Shown in pieces: positions 17,904 to 25,204 of a stretch of 64,000 bases of DNA. The translations under genes and the position numbers were made by a program. The notes below the pieces were generated by a model, which had not been told where the DNA came from, did not search any database, and was given only the letters and a program-made list of their open reading frames with translations. Origin of the DNA: Desulfomonile tiedjei (GTDB taxonomy: Bacteria > Desulfobacterota > Desulfomonilia > Desulfomonilales > Desulfomonilaceae); NCBI GenBank assembly GCA_016212925.1, contig JACRDF010000031.1, forward strand, positions 186,001 to 250,000. The letters are read 5' to 3'. The number at the start of each line of letters is the position of its first letter. The stretch's first letter is position 1.

Positions 17904-18445
17904 GTTCGTCCAGGTCGTTCTTTCTTTTCTTGTGCATGGTGGTTATAGCCTTTGGTCAGACTCTTGCCACCGAGGCAATGGCCGAAAACCGAGCGCGGTC
18001 CAAGGAAAAGGCGGGCACTGTTTGGCTCGTTTATTTTTTTTCCGCAGACTGCGAGAAGTGTGAAACTGTCAAGAAATTGATTGAAACGTTGAAGGTGAAG
18101 TATCCTGTCCAAGCAAAGATGTTCAACATCGACCAAAAGCCTAATCAAGAGCTTATGCAAAGGCTCCAGGCCATTCATTCCAAGGACAAGTTTGCCGTAC
18201 CCCTGGTAATGGTTGGCGAATCGGTTCTCATGGGCGAGAGCGAGATATCTGCAAAGCTGGACGGTCTGGTTCGCAAAATGGCAAAATCAGGAGGAGCCCC
18301 GGTTCCTTACCTAGGTGCAGTTCCCGGCCGCTCTTCAAAGGTTGATTCCCGGGAGCCGTGCCGGAATTGCAGCGAGCGCGGTCGCGCTCCGGAGATTACA
18401 GACGAGCTGAAACGAATTCGTGGTTTTCTTGAAAGATGGCTTTGA
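17900..18445 (+). CDS. Exported thioredoxin-fold protein (CxxC)
   Basis: A 181-residue protein with a signal peptide (SFFLFLCMVVIAFGQTLA, cleavage near residue 28) and a thioredoxin-like domain: WLVYFFSADCEKCETVKKLI holds the active-site C-E-K-C at about residues 51-54, and the cis-proline region is FAVPLVMVGE near residue 99. A second pair, CRNC, sits near the C-terminus. It is probably a periplasmic thiol-disulfide or electron-transfer protein. ATG 17900 overlaps the preceding stop. It lies directly upstream of two genes that contain in-frame UGA codons, one a selenoprotein, suggesting a redox theme for the cluster. Confidence 0.75.
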   Translation: MSSSRSFFLFLCMVVIAFGQTLATEAMAENRARSKEKAGTVWLVYFFSADCEKCETVKKLIETLKVKYPVQAKMFNIDQKPNQELMQRLQAIHSKDKFAVPLVMVGESVLMGESEISAKLDGLVRKMAKSGGAPVPYLGAVPGRSSKVDSREPCRNCSERGRAPEITDELKRIRGFLERWL

Positions 18446-18514
18446 CCGCGGTCTTATTTTACGGGGCAAGAGCGCCCCAAGCATCAAATGACTTCTTGGA
18501 GGATTACTCTACTT

Positions 18515-18685
18515 ATGAGATGGATTAAAACCTTATTGCTGTTGCTTGCTTTGATCTTCATGCTTGCGTCCTGCACCTGACTGACCCCCGGTGCCAAGAA
18601 ACCGTTCGGTCCGGACGGTCTGCCACAACCCCCCGCAACTTCGGGCGCGTGCCCCCCCGGTTCCTTGTTTTGTCCTGCGCGGTGA
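18515..18685 (+). CDS. Candidate selenolipoprotein: 56-aa lipoprotein frame with in-frame UGA
   Basis: ATG 18515 opens a lipoprotein signal (MRWIKTLLLLLALIFMLASC) whose lipobox LASC is followed by T and then an in-frame TGA at 18578-18580. If that codon is read as selenocysteine, the frame continues 34 more codons (LTPGAKKPFGPDGLPQPP..., with C-x6-C near the end) to TGA 18683-18685. A 7-bp hairpin at 18601-18619 with a GGUCC loop starting 28 nt after the UGA fits the bacterial SECIS position and resembles the GGUCU loop of E. coli fdhF. The alternative is a 21-residue entericidin-like lipopeptide. A GGAGG site lies 12 nt upstream. Seen: frame and hairpin. Inferred: Sec insertion. Confidence 0.42.
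18601..18619 (+). promoter_or_regulatory. SECIS-like hairpin downstream of UGA 18578
   Basis: Arms ACCGTTC (18601-18607) and GGACGGT (18613-18619) pair over 7 bp, one of them G-U, around a 5-nt loop GGUCC (18608-18612). Bacterial SECIS elements place a G-containing apical loop roughly 16-37 nt after the UGA; here the loop begins 28 nt after it. Confidence 0.4.
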
Positions 18686-18753
18686 TTATGTTGATATTAG
18701 AGGTCTTTTGATTTACGACAGAGGTGGTCTGCGTTGAGAAGACGTGAGAGTAC

Positions 18754-18782
18754 TTGACGATATAGGATTATATGAATATATA
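18754..18782 (+). promoter_or_regulatory. Putative sigma-70 promoter for the hesB-like/fmdB-like operon
   Basis: TTGACG (18754-18759), a 17-nt spacer, and TATATA (18777-18782) in an AT-rich stretch, 48 nt upstream of the hesB-like ATG. The match to the -35/-10 consensus is good and the spacing ideal. It would allow the selenoprotein gene to be transcribed independently of the upstream thioredoxin-like operon. Confidence 0.5.
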
Positions 18783-18830
18783 GTAGGTGCCGACTGCGAA
18801 GTTGTAGTATTTCGTACCGAGGGGTGAAAC

Positions 18831-19124
18831 ATGTTTACTATTGATGAGGAATCTCGCAGCTACTTCAAGGACAAGATGAATGACAAGCAGGCGTTGAGAG
18901 TGTTCTTCGGCGGCTATGGTTGAGGCGGCCCCAGCATGGGGTTGGCTCTGGACGAGCCTCGAGACGGCGACGAAAACTATCAGGTGGATGACCTGAGCGT
19001 GATTGTCGATCCCTTCGCGCTCCGACTGATAAAGGAATCCGGGGGCCTGAACATAAAATCGGGGATCTTCGGTCCAATGGCCGAGCTTGAATCAAAGGTA
19101 GCCGGCGGGTGCGGCTGCTCCTGA
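18831..19124 (+). CDS. HesB/IscA-like selenoprotein (in-frame UGA at codon 31)
   Basis: ATG 18831, with GAGGGG 6 nt upstream, opens a 97-residue frame interrupted only by TGA 18921-18923 (codon 31). The context GGYG-U-GGPSMGLALDEP aligns with GG-C-GGPSLA-ALDEP of IscA/HesB-like proteins of anaerobes, so the UGA falls on a conserved cysteine. A C-terminal GGCGCS supplies the other metal-ligand cysteines. HesB-like selenoproteins are an established family in Deltaproteobacteria and Clostridia. Two possible SECIS stems follow the UGA: 18922-18948, and 18944-18958 with its loop 26 nt after the UGA. Conventional gene calling would report only 18936-19124. Likely role: Fe-S or metal handling. Confidence 0.85.
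18944..18958 (+). promoter_or_regulatory. Candidate SECIS hairpin of the HesB-like selenoprotein
   Basis: GGCTC (18944-18948) pairs with GAGCC (18954-18958) around loop UGGAC, which begins 26 nt after the UGA. A competing longer stem at 18922-18948 (CCCC/GGGG core with two G-U pairs and one mismatch) starts right at the UGA. The first fits the usual bacterial spacing better. Sequence alone does not decide between them. Confidence 0.45.
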
Positions 19125-19137
19125 GGAGGCGAACGCC

Positions 19138-19338
19138 ATGCCGATTTTTGAATTCAAGTGCGATCACTGCGGCAATGACTTCGAAAAGTTGGTCTTCGCT
19201 TCTGAGGATCAAGCCGTGAAGTGTCCGAAGTGCGGTTCGGAGAAGACCCACAAGATTCTGTCGGTCTTTTCGAGTTCAGGATCGGAAAGGTGCTCGGGAG
19301 CTTCTTGCGGCCCTAGGCCGGCGTCGGGGCACTCCTGA
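19138..19338 (+). CDS. FmdB/CxxC family zinc ribbon protein
   Basis: A 66-residue protein starting MPIFEFKCDHCGNDFEKLV with a second pair CPKCGS, the standard FmdB-type zinc ribbon ('regulatory protein, FmdB family'), followed by a Ser/Cys/Gly-rich tail. It lies 13 nt after the selenoprotein with GGAGG upstream, so the two are almost certainly co-transcribed. The FmdB name comes from a putative regulator of formamide/formate metabolism, but the true function of the family is unknown. Confidence 0.85.
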   Translation: MPIFEFKCDHCGNDFEKLVFASEDQAVKCPKCGSEKTHKILSVFSSSGSERCSGASCGPRPASGHS

Positions 19339-19492
19339 GGTTGACTGACACCCCCGTGAGTGGGTGATCGCATAACTGATGTGGATCTAAAAAAATCTGA
19401 CCTCGTTTAAGCGACGGGTGGGAACCCTAGGCCAAGGGTTCCCACGATTCAGGTCACTGTCCGCCGTGTTCCTTCAATAAGGGCGACAAGCC

Positions 19493-20767
19493 CTAGTCCC
19501 ATTTGCGTACATCTTCTATGGTTTTGTAGCCCTCGGCAAGCGTGCCGGGTTGCAGGATTTTGACCTTCCCCTTGAGCTTGATCACCTCCCGGACCGTTTG
19601 TTCTATGGACTGGATTAGCCCTTCGGACGCGGTGGCTTTGAGTTCGATTTCGAGGGTCATGACGTCCTGATCCTGGGGTCTCTCCACCAGCAGCCTGCCT
19701 TTTGCAATCTCCGGATGGGTTTCAACGACCTTCTGAACCTGGGAAGGATGAACGAACATTCCCTTTACCTTGGTCACCTGATCCGCGCGGCCCATTATAC
19801 GAGTCAACCGAGGCGATCGGCGCCCACAGGGGCAGTCGTCATCGACCAGGCTGGAAAGATCGCCGGTCCCGAACCTCACCAGAGGGTAGATCTTGTTGCT
19901 TGTGGTGACTACGACTTCCCCGGGCTCGCCGTTCGGAAGGACCTTGCCCGTATTGGGGTCCACTATTTCCACTATGACATCATAGTGGACATGCATCCCG
20001 TTGACCTGGGGGCACTCGTAGGAAACGCACCCCACGTCCGCAGTCCCGTAGGCCTGTCTGCCTATGATGTGGTAATCGTCCATGAACCTCTTGCGCATCG
20101 ATTCCGGCACCATTTCGGCCAGCAGAAATCCCATCTCCAACTTGAATTCCTCGGCCACTCGCATTCCCATGTCCTCGGCCTTCTTGAGTACGGCCATGAG
20201 GAAGCTCGGAGTGCCGATGTAACCGGTAACGCCAAGATTTCTCATGATTTCGGCCTGCGTTTCGGTATTGCCTACTCCGGTGGGAATGATTGTAGCCCCG
20301 AGTTCGGACACTCCCTCTTCGAACATGTGTCCCGCTGGGGTCAGATGGTATGCGAAAGTATTTACCACCAGGTCTCCGGGTCTGAATCCCACAGAGTGCA
20401 GTGCAGTCTTCCAGCGCCAGTAATCGCGCACTCTACCGACCGGGTCGTAAATGGGTCCGGGAGACTGGTGCACTCGAACCAAATCCGACACCGGAACGGT
20501 CAAGAACCCCCCAAATGGAGGATTGATCTTTTGGGCTTCGGACAGGTCTTTTTTCTTTATGATGGGGAGTTTTTGGAGGTCCTCCATCTCGCGCACGTCT
20601 GCCGGCTTCAGTCCTCTCGCGTCCATGGCAGCCTTCAGCGGCGTTCCTGCCGCATACGCGTGTGAGACCACATCTTGGAGGAACTTCTCTTGGTATTCGC
20701 GGCGCTTGTCAGGTGAGAATTTCTCTTCCTCGTTCAGGATCCCGGAGTTTCGATCAACGTGATGCAT
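19493..20767 (-). CDS. Phenylacetate-CoA ligase (PaaK) family protein with altered P-loop
   Basis: A 424-residue adenylate-forming protein of the PaaK family. It keeps the A5-type motif AYGTADVG near residue 235, the A7/A8 region VRFGTGDLS and GRADQVTKVKGMFVHPSQV near residue 345, and a possible zinc site CPCGRRSPR. At the position of the ATP-binding SSGTTGKP loop it instead has HQSPGPIYDP (about residue 98). PaaK enzymes activate aryl or other carboxylates to CoA thioesters via the adenylate. The altered loop makes the substrate, and even the reaction, uncertain. It stands alone, convergent with the fmdB-like gene. Confidence 0.78.
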   Translation of the reverse strand: MHHVDRNSGILNEEEKFSPDKRREYQEKFLQDVVSHAYAAGTPLKAAMDARGLKPADVREMEDLQKLPIIKKKDLSEAQKINPPFGGFLTVPVSDLVRVHQSPGPIYDPVGRVRDYWRWKTALHSVGFRPGDLVVNTFAYHLTPAGHMFEEGVSELGATIIPTGVGNTETQAEIMRNLGVTGYIGTPSFLMAVLKKAEDMGMRVAEEFKLEMGFLLAEMVPESMRKRFMDDYHIIGRQAYGTADVGCVSYECPQVNGMHVHYDVIVEIVDPNTGKVLPNGEPGEVVVTTSNKIYPLVRFGTGDLSSLVDDDCPCGRRSPRLTRIMGRADQVTKVKGMFVHPSQVQKVVETHPEIAKGRLLVERPQDQDVMTLEIELKATASEGLIQSIEQTVREVIKLKGKVKILQPGTLAEGYKTIEDVRKWD

Positions 20768-21077
20768 ACCTTCCTCCCAAAAAGAGCGGATACAGTGGGG
20801 TAGTCATGGTGTGGTCGACCGCGTCGTGTTCATGCCCGTCGAATCACATTGACGTGCTTGCTAAGGAAGTAACTTACGAGAGAACTTTTCTACGCAAAAA
20901 GCGTTCTCCCTGCAATTTCCTCGTTTGATCCCGCGGACGCACACCACCGTTTTTGGCGGCGACAATTCCCTATAAGACTGCCCAAAAAGAACCTTGAGTG
21001 GTTAAACCGGAAAGGTTGGATACGGATGTTTTGTAACACCAGGCCACGCAGAAATCAAGGACAACGATCAAGAACGA

Positions 21078-21259
21078 GTAACCATCCAGTTACGCGGGGA
21101 GAGTATAGCCGGAGAGTCCATGTTGTTGACCTGAAGAGAGCCCCGGCAGCCGAAATCGTCACCCCGGCGAAGGCCGGGGTCCAGCAGCTTCCAATAATTC
21201 TGGATTCCGGCTTCCGCCGGAATGACGGAAAGAACTCCACCACATAAGTGAATGCTTAC
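21078..21259. repeat. MITE-like element with TAAGTGAATG terminal inverted repeats
   Basis: A 182-nt non-coding element with imperfect terminal inverted repeats GTAACCATCCAGTTAC (21078-21093) and TAAGTGAATGCTTAC (21245-21259). Inside are two palindromes, CCCCGGCGAAGGCCGGGG (about 21162-21179) and ATTCCGGCTTCCGCCGGAAT (about 21204-21223), the latter flanked by sequence ending in GACGG. The right-end sequence also closes the element at 11510-11669 and appears alone at 5675-5688. It occupies much of the 20768-21355 gap, in which no gene is supported. Confidence 0.6.
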
Positions 21260-21355
21260 AATACCGACCTTCGGTTCAACGATTTTGACCGCTTTTGTGC
21301 CACAATCTGATATTGAGGTCACGAGGTGCGAGACCGCCGAGCCGGGAGGAACTAC

Positions 21356-21994
21356 ATGACGGAACGAAGGATAAGCGCAAAGTCTCTTGCGGCCGATATC
21401 GAAGCGGGGATGGATCATTACGGTCTGATGGAGAAATACCGGATTTCTGCCGAGACCCTTCAGCACTTCTGCACCGAGCTGAGCGATGCCGGCCTTATCA
21501 GCCCATCCCGAGTGGATGCTTTGACGCGCTTGCCGGAAACAGGCACCGGCTCGTTGTGGACCTGTCCCGCGTGCGGGGCCTCCCAATCTGAGGAATTTAG
21601 CGAATGCCCTGTCTGCGGGATTGTTGTGGCCAAGTTCAAAAAGATGCGGCAGCGGAGGGAGGCGTTACGCGATGATGACAAGCCGTGGCTCCGCAGCTCG
21701 TCTCTCTCCGAAATCGACGATGAGCCGGACGATGATTCCGAACCAGAGTCCGCCGCAGACGCTGAAGTCGAATCCCATTCCGAGGGCGTAATAAGCCATG
21801 TATTGGATTGGATATCCGACACTGGTTCCTCGATATCCGAAAGCGTGTCCGAGTGGACCTCCAGTGCCTCGGAATCAGGCGACGGAGAAGTCGGGGGAGA
21901 TTCCGGCTTTGATGCAGGGGACGCGGGCGGGGATTCCGGGTCTGATGGCGGCGGAAATGGCGGAGGCGGAGGCAATGGTGGTGGGGGCGATTAG
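21356..21994 (+). CDS. Zinc-ribbon protein with N-terminal helical module and Gly/Asp/Ser-rich tail
   Basis: From ATG 21356 (GGGAGGA 5 nt upstream) the 212-residue product has three parts. The first is a short helical module (RRISAKSLAADIEAGM, LMEKYRISAETLQ, LSDAGLI). The second is a zinc ribbon CPAC...CPVCG near residues 63-84. The third is a long acidic, Ser-rich region ending in a glycine run. The N-terminal module is clearly related to that of the membrane protein at 23593-24327. Modules of this kind recur in Desulfobacterota proteins but their role is unknown. The tail suggests a disordered or surface-interacting segment. Confidence 0.7.
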   Translation: MTERRISAKSLAADIEAGMDHYGLMEKYRISAETLQHFCTELSDAGLISPSRVDALTRLPETGTGSLWTCPACGASQSEEFSECPVCGIVVAKFKKMRQRREALRDDDKPWLRSSSLSEIDDEPDDDSEPESAADAEVESHSEGVISHVLDWISDTGSSISESVSEWTSSASESGDGEVGGDSGFDAGDAGGDSGSDGGGNGGGGGNGGGGD

Positions 21995-22004
21995 CGAACT
22001 GAGA

Positions 22005-22448
22005 TCACCCATCCAAAGGCCCGGCGAGCCGATCGGCAAACTGCGGATAGACTTTCCGAAAGTCCTTCTCATTCAGTGTTATGAATCGGTCAACACCGCT
22101 CTTTATCCCTGCATACATTATCAACGCGTCGTAAATTCCACCGCCCACTATTCCCAACTCGGATAAATGGATCAGGACCGTGACATAGTCCTCCTCGGAT
22201 AAGGCCACCACATTACAGGAAGTGATAACGTTCTGGTCGATAAGGCGCCGAGCAACGACAGAAGAGATACGAGGTCGAACCGGTAGCGTTGTCAGAATCG
22301 AGTAAAGCTCGGCGATGGAATGAGCTGCGACGAATCCCTCGTCCGTGCCATCCTTCACCCTTTGCAGCCAGGGCAATGCGTTCTCATGGACGGGGTGGGC
22401 CTCAACCATAGCGGCTACAAGCAGCGACGTGTCAAGTAATACCTTCAT
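22005..22448 (-). CDS. PIN-domain toxin (VapC-like RNase)
   Basis: A 147-residue PIN-fold protein. The first acidic residue is in MKVLLDTSLLVAA (D6), a conserved glutamate lies in the AAHSIAELYSIL segment (about residue 47), and the C-terminal acidic pair falls in GGGIYDALIMYAG and DRFITLNEKDF, giving the usual four acidic metal ligands. VapC toxins cleave tRNA or rRNA. Its ATG at 22448 overlaps the stop of the AbrB-type antitoxin gene (ATGA), the normal order for a vapBC-like operon. The target RNA cannot be inferred. Confidence 0.85.
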   Translation of the reverse strand: MKVLLDTSLLVAAMVEAHPVHENALPWLQRVKDGTDEGFVAAHSIAELYSILTTLPVRPRISSVVARRLIDQNVITSCNVVALSEEDYVTVLIHLSELGIVGGGIYDALIMYAGIKSGVDRFITLNEKDFRKVYPQFADRLAGPLDG

Positions 22449-22723
22449 AGACCTAATCGCTGCCTTAGTTCGGATAAGCGCCGACCACGCTCATGCCGAA
22501 CAGCGTCTGCCAGATCACCGACCGATTCTGATCGCACGACTAACACTCCTTGTTTGTCAACAAGCTCCGGGAGATCCCTCTGAACGCGCAGGCACATTTC
22601 ACCCTTTTCACGTTCTTCTACTACAAGCGTCATTCCGGGCGACAATCCCAAACGATCCTGAACTTCCGCCGGGATCTTGATGCATCCCTGAGTGTCAACT
22701 GAAACCTCTATAGGCTCGGTCAT
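22445..22723 (-). CDS. AbrB/SpoVT-type antitoxin
   Basis: A 92-residue protein with an N-terminal swapped-hairpin AbrB domain (VSVDTQGCIKIPAEVQDRLGL, then PGMTLVVEE) and a C-terminal helical tail that would neutralise the toxin. It precedes and overlaps the PIN-domain gene, so the pair forms a toxin-antitoxin operon that probably autoregulates through this DNA-binding domain. Confidence 0.82.
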   Translation of the reverse strand: MTEPIEVSVDTQGCIKIPAEVQDRLGLSPGMTLVVEEREKGEMCLRVQRDLPELVDKQGVLVVRSESVGDLADAVRHERGRRLSELRQRLGL

Positions 22724-22957
22724 GTTTGTGCCTCATGTTGAATCAATGATGGAATTCTATCCCAAATTGCCGAGCTGGCAAACTGATTTTCAAAGCTCGT
22801 GAAAACGGCAGGTAGCCCGGCGAGATTGGTGCGCTCTGCCATCAGTTGATACGAAGATGTCGCGCCATATCGTCTTTCAAAGAGATGAGCCAAGAGCAGA
22901 CCTGACCGATTTACGTTTCAGGGCCTCCGCTGTTCCGACTTTCCGACCGATTCGGCT

Positions 22958-23539
22958 TCATTTGCCACAAAGGTACAGAGTCAACAGCCAAAACAAGAAC
23001 ATCGTGAAACATGCCGTTCCCGCTATTAGCCAGTCTTTCCGGGAATACGGGGTACGTTCGACTTCACCACCAGCGAGTTCAACAAGACGAGAGAGAATTT
23101 CCTCCGCTGCTTCCGAAGGAAAGAAACGGGGATCGTACTCGATCTGTTTTTTTATAAACCGACGCTGGTCGTTGGGTGCGGTTTCTCTGATCAGCCAAAT
23201 AGGCGGTGCAACGGTGGACTGCTGTCGCCAAACTTTTGCTCTCGAAAAATAAATGGTCCTAGACCCGAGGATGTGCCAAATTTTTGTAACCCTATTTCCA
23301 TAAAAAATGATTCGATCAGATAATATGAGATCAAGAAGAGATCGAAGCATTAACAGACTTAGAACAAACATAAGAACGCTCAAAAGCGGTTCCCCCATAG
23401 ACAACATGACAAATCCGGACATAAAGCATAATGACAACACAACGGAACCTCGCACGATACCAAAGATGGCTCGCCCCATGGAGAAATGCGCACCACCAAT
23501 AATTGCATTCCCCCGTCCTTTGCTGGGTTCTGTGTTCAT
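22958..23539 (-). CDS. Membrane protein with PH-like domain features
   Basis: Starting at ATG 23539, the 193-residue product has a hydrophobic hairpin (about residues 30-72: GSVVLSLCFMSGFVML, LLSVLMFVLSLLMLRSL). A soluble beta segment follows (IIFYGNRVTKIWHILGSRTI), reminiscent of bacterial PH-like domains, and there is a C-terminal membrane helix (CFTMFLFWLLTLYLCG). No firm family. It is downstream of the membrane protein at 23593-24327 and likely co-transcribed with it. The GTG/ATG choices further upstream would add an implausible Gly/Arg-rich leader. Confidence 0.6.
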   Translation of the reverse strand: MNTEPSKGRGNAIIGGAHFSMGRAIFGIVRGSVVLSLCFMSGFVMLSMGEPLLSVLMFVLSLLMLRSLLDLILSDRIIFYGNRVTKIWHILGSRTIYFSRAKVWRQQSTVAPPIWLIRETAPNDQRRFIKKQIEYDPRFFPSEAAEEILSRLVELAGGEVERTPYSRKDWLIAGTACFTMFLFWLLTLYLCGK

Positions 23540-23592
23540 GAATCCGCCTCTGGCGTCCTTCAGCAATGAGTTGTCTCTATCACTGCGTCCCC

Positions 23593-24327
23593 TCAGAGAA
23601 GCCTGATAATTTGTGACAACGCAATGCCCCAGCCCGCGATCCCCACGGCCGCGAACGCCAACCGCAATAGTCTTGGATAAGACTGCGGTTCGTATCGGTT
23701 GGGCAGCGCCTCCACCACAATAAGATTGAGGCCAACCACGGGTGCCACGATGGCCCAGGCCGCATTTTGGCCCAGTCCCCTCAGGCGCCACAGACATCCC
23801 ACGATCGCGGTCACGATCCATCCTATTGCGCCGGGAAGGCCTACCACATTACCTATAGGGTATTCCATCTCCGCCTGTAACGTACCCGCTATGGTGAACA
23901 TTGCCATGCACGCGTAGGAAGCGACAATAAGAATCAAACCATTACGGCGAAAGCGGGCCGCTTGTTCCCGTGAGTATGGGAGCGACGGAGAAGAGGACTT
24001 AGCTCTGCCAGGGTGACGGCTTGCATGATCCGACAGCCCGAAGGAATGCGGTTCTACCGGCGTGGGACGCGGGGACTCCGAGGAACGCGATTCGGTCGCC
24101 GTAGCGGGCGCGTCAGCCCCTTCAAATTCTACAGAAGATGTCTTATTTTTCTCCTGCCTTCTTCCATCAAGCACTTCCCGACCAACATGTCCAGCCTTTA
24201 GGAGTTGGCCGAGAACTTTCTGCAGTTGAACATGGGTAAGTTCATGTCTGTGCATGAGTTCAGCATCAGAAATTCCCTTATTGATGTCCTCGATCATGTC
24301 TTTGACGGAAATTGATCGTTTGCTCAA
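23593..24327 (-). CDS. Membrane protein with the shared N-terminal helical module
   Basis: A 244-residue product starting at TTG 24327, with GAGGAC 7 nt upstream. Residues 1-55 (RSISVKDMIEDINKGISD, ELMHRHELTHVQLQKVL) match the module at the start of the zinc-ribbon protein at 21356-21994. A Pro/Ser-rich linker leads to four predicted membrane helices from about residue 132 (LILIVASYACMAMFTIAG, IGWIVTAIVGCLW, AAWAIVAPVVGLNLIVV, LAFAAVGIAGWGIALS). Function unknown; the module may be a protein-interaction or signalling adaptor. Confidence 0.62.
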   Translation of the reverse strand: MSKRSISVKDMIEDINKGISDAELMHRHELTHVQLQKVLGQLLKAGHVGREVLDGRRQEKNKTSSVEFEGADAPATATESRSSESPRPTPVEPHSFGLSDHASRHPGRAKSSSPSLPYSREQAARFRRNGLILIVASYACMAMFTIAGTLQAEMEYPIGNVVGLPGAIGWIVTAIVGCLWRLRGLGQNAAWAIVAPVVGLNLIVVEALPNRYEPQSYPRLLRLAFAAVGIAGWGIALSQIIRLL

Positions 24328-25204
24328 GTATCCGTCCTCGCATCCGCAAGCTTGGTTGTTTCTGAAAAGGTCCCTAACCTCATATCGACAACAACTCCTC
24401 CCCTAGGGCTGCCAGGTCCTATGGCAGCGTTGAGTCCTATTAACTTGTGGATGGAATATCCAAACGCAGTTTTGACAGCCTCCGACTTCCAGCTCTTGGT
24501 CGCTGGTGCGATGGACAAAAAAGGCAGCTCCGGAAGTGATTTAGCGGTCTTGCCTCATTTACTCAGAACACTGAAGGTATGTCAAGGGAATTCACGGGGG
24601 TGAACCATGCTATCAGTCGGTGGGTAGAGCCTCTGCCCTGCCGTTCAAGCAGGTCGCGTCAGGAGATCTCGTCAGTTTACTAGAGCAAGAGAGTGACTAC
24701 AAACATCCCGACAATAAGGATAGGTATGAGTGGGGGCTGGCTAACAAAGGCGTAATCAAGCGGGCCGGGCTGGAAATGCTCCAAAGACTCCCCTTCAGAA
24801 TCAAGAATGACTTCCCCCCACGGTATGTCCGCGTCCAGGACGGGATGGCCTTCATCGCGATTCGACTGCGGGCTTAACCCCGGGGACGGCTCTTTTCTCA
24901 TAAACTTTGCGTAATCCATTCGGTTCTTTCCTGCATTCGCCAACATGGTTGGTGTTCTTACCCTTGGAGCAAGAAACATAGCTCCAGAATAGGACTTGTA
25001 TTTGACCACCGGCCCCGTGTCAAGTTCTTTTGCCCCAAGCGGCTTTGCAGAGGCTCACCGGCCATGCCCCATTGGCAGGGAATTGCCGGACCGGGAGACG
25101 CTGCACCACAGGCCCGCCTAAAGGGATTTCCATTGCCAGCCAAACCGTCGCATGGTACTCTTTTCTCGGACAATTGCTTTAAGGCCGCAAGTGGAGGCGA
25201 CAAA
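24328..25204. other. Long gap with at most one small uncertain gene
   Basis: About 880 nt without a well-supported gene. A frame at 24620-24877 (+, GTG start, 85 codons) encodes a soluble, charged sequence (SLLEQESDYKHPDNKDRYEW, RLPFRIKNDFPPRYV) that has protein-like character but no clear ribosome-binding site and no recognisable family. It could be a real small gene or a decayed one. No repeat element is evident. Confidence 0.35.

Noticed and set aside
18936-19124. Short separate gene of 62 codons
   Set aside because: It is the part of the HesB-like selenoprotein after the recoded UGA, not an independent gene. Homology begins well upstream of this ATG.
22857-23252. 131-codon plus-strand frame over the 3' end of the PH-like membrane protein
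   Set aside because: Basic, Ser/Arg-rich antisense frame. The minus-strand product has clear membrane helices.
24352-24603. Small frame upstream of the module-bearing membrane protein
   Set aside because: No ribosome-binding site or recognisable sequence, and a competing frame of equal quality exists on the other strand.
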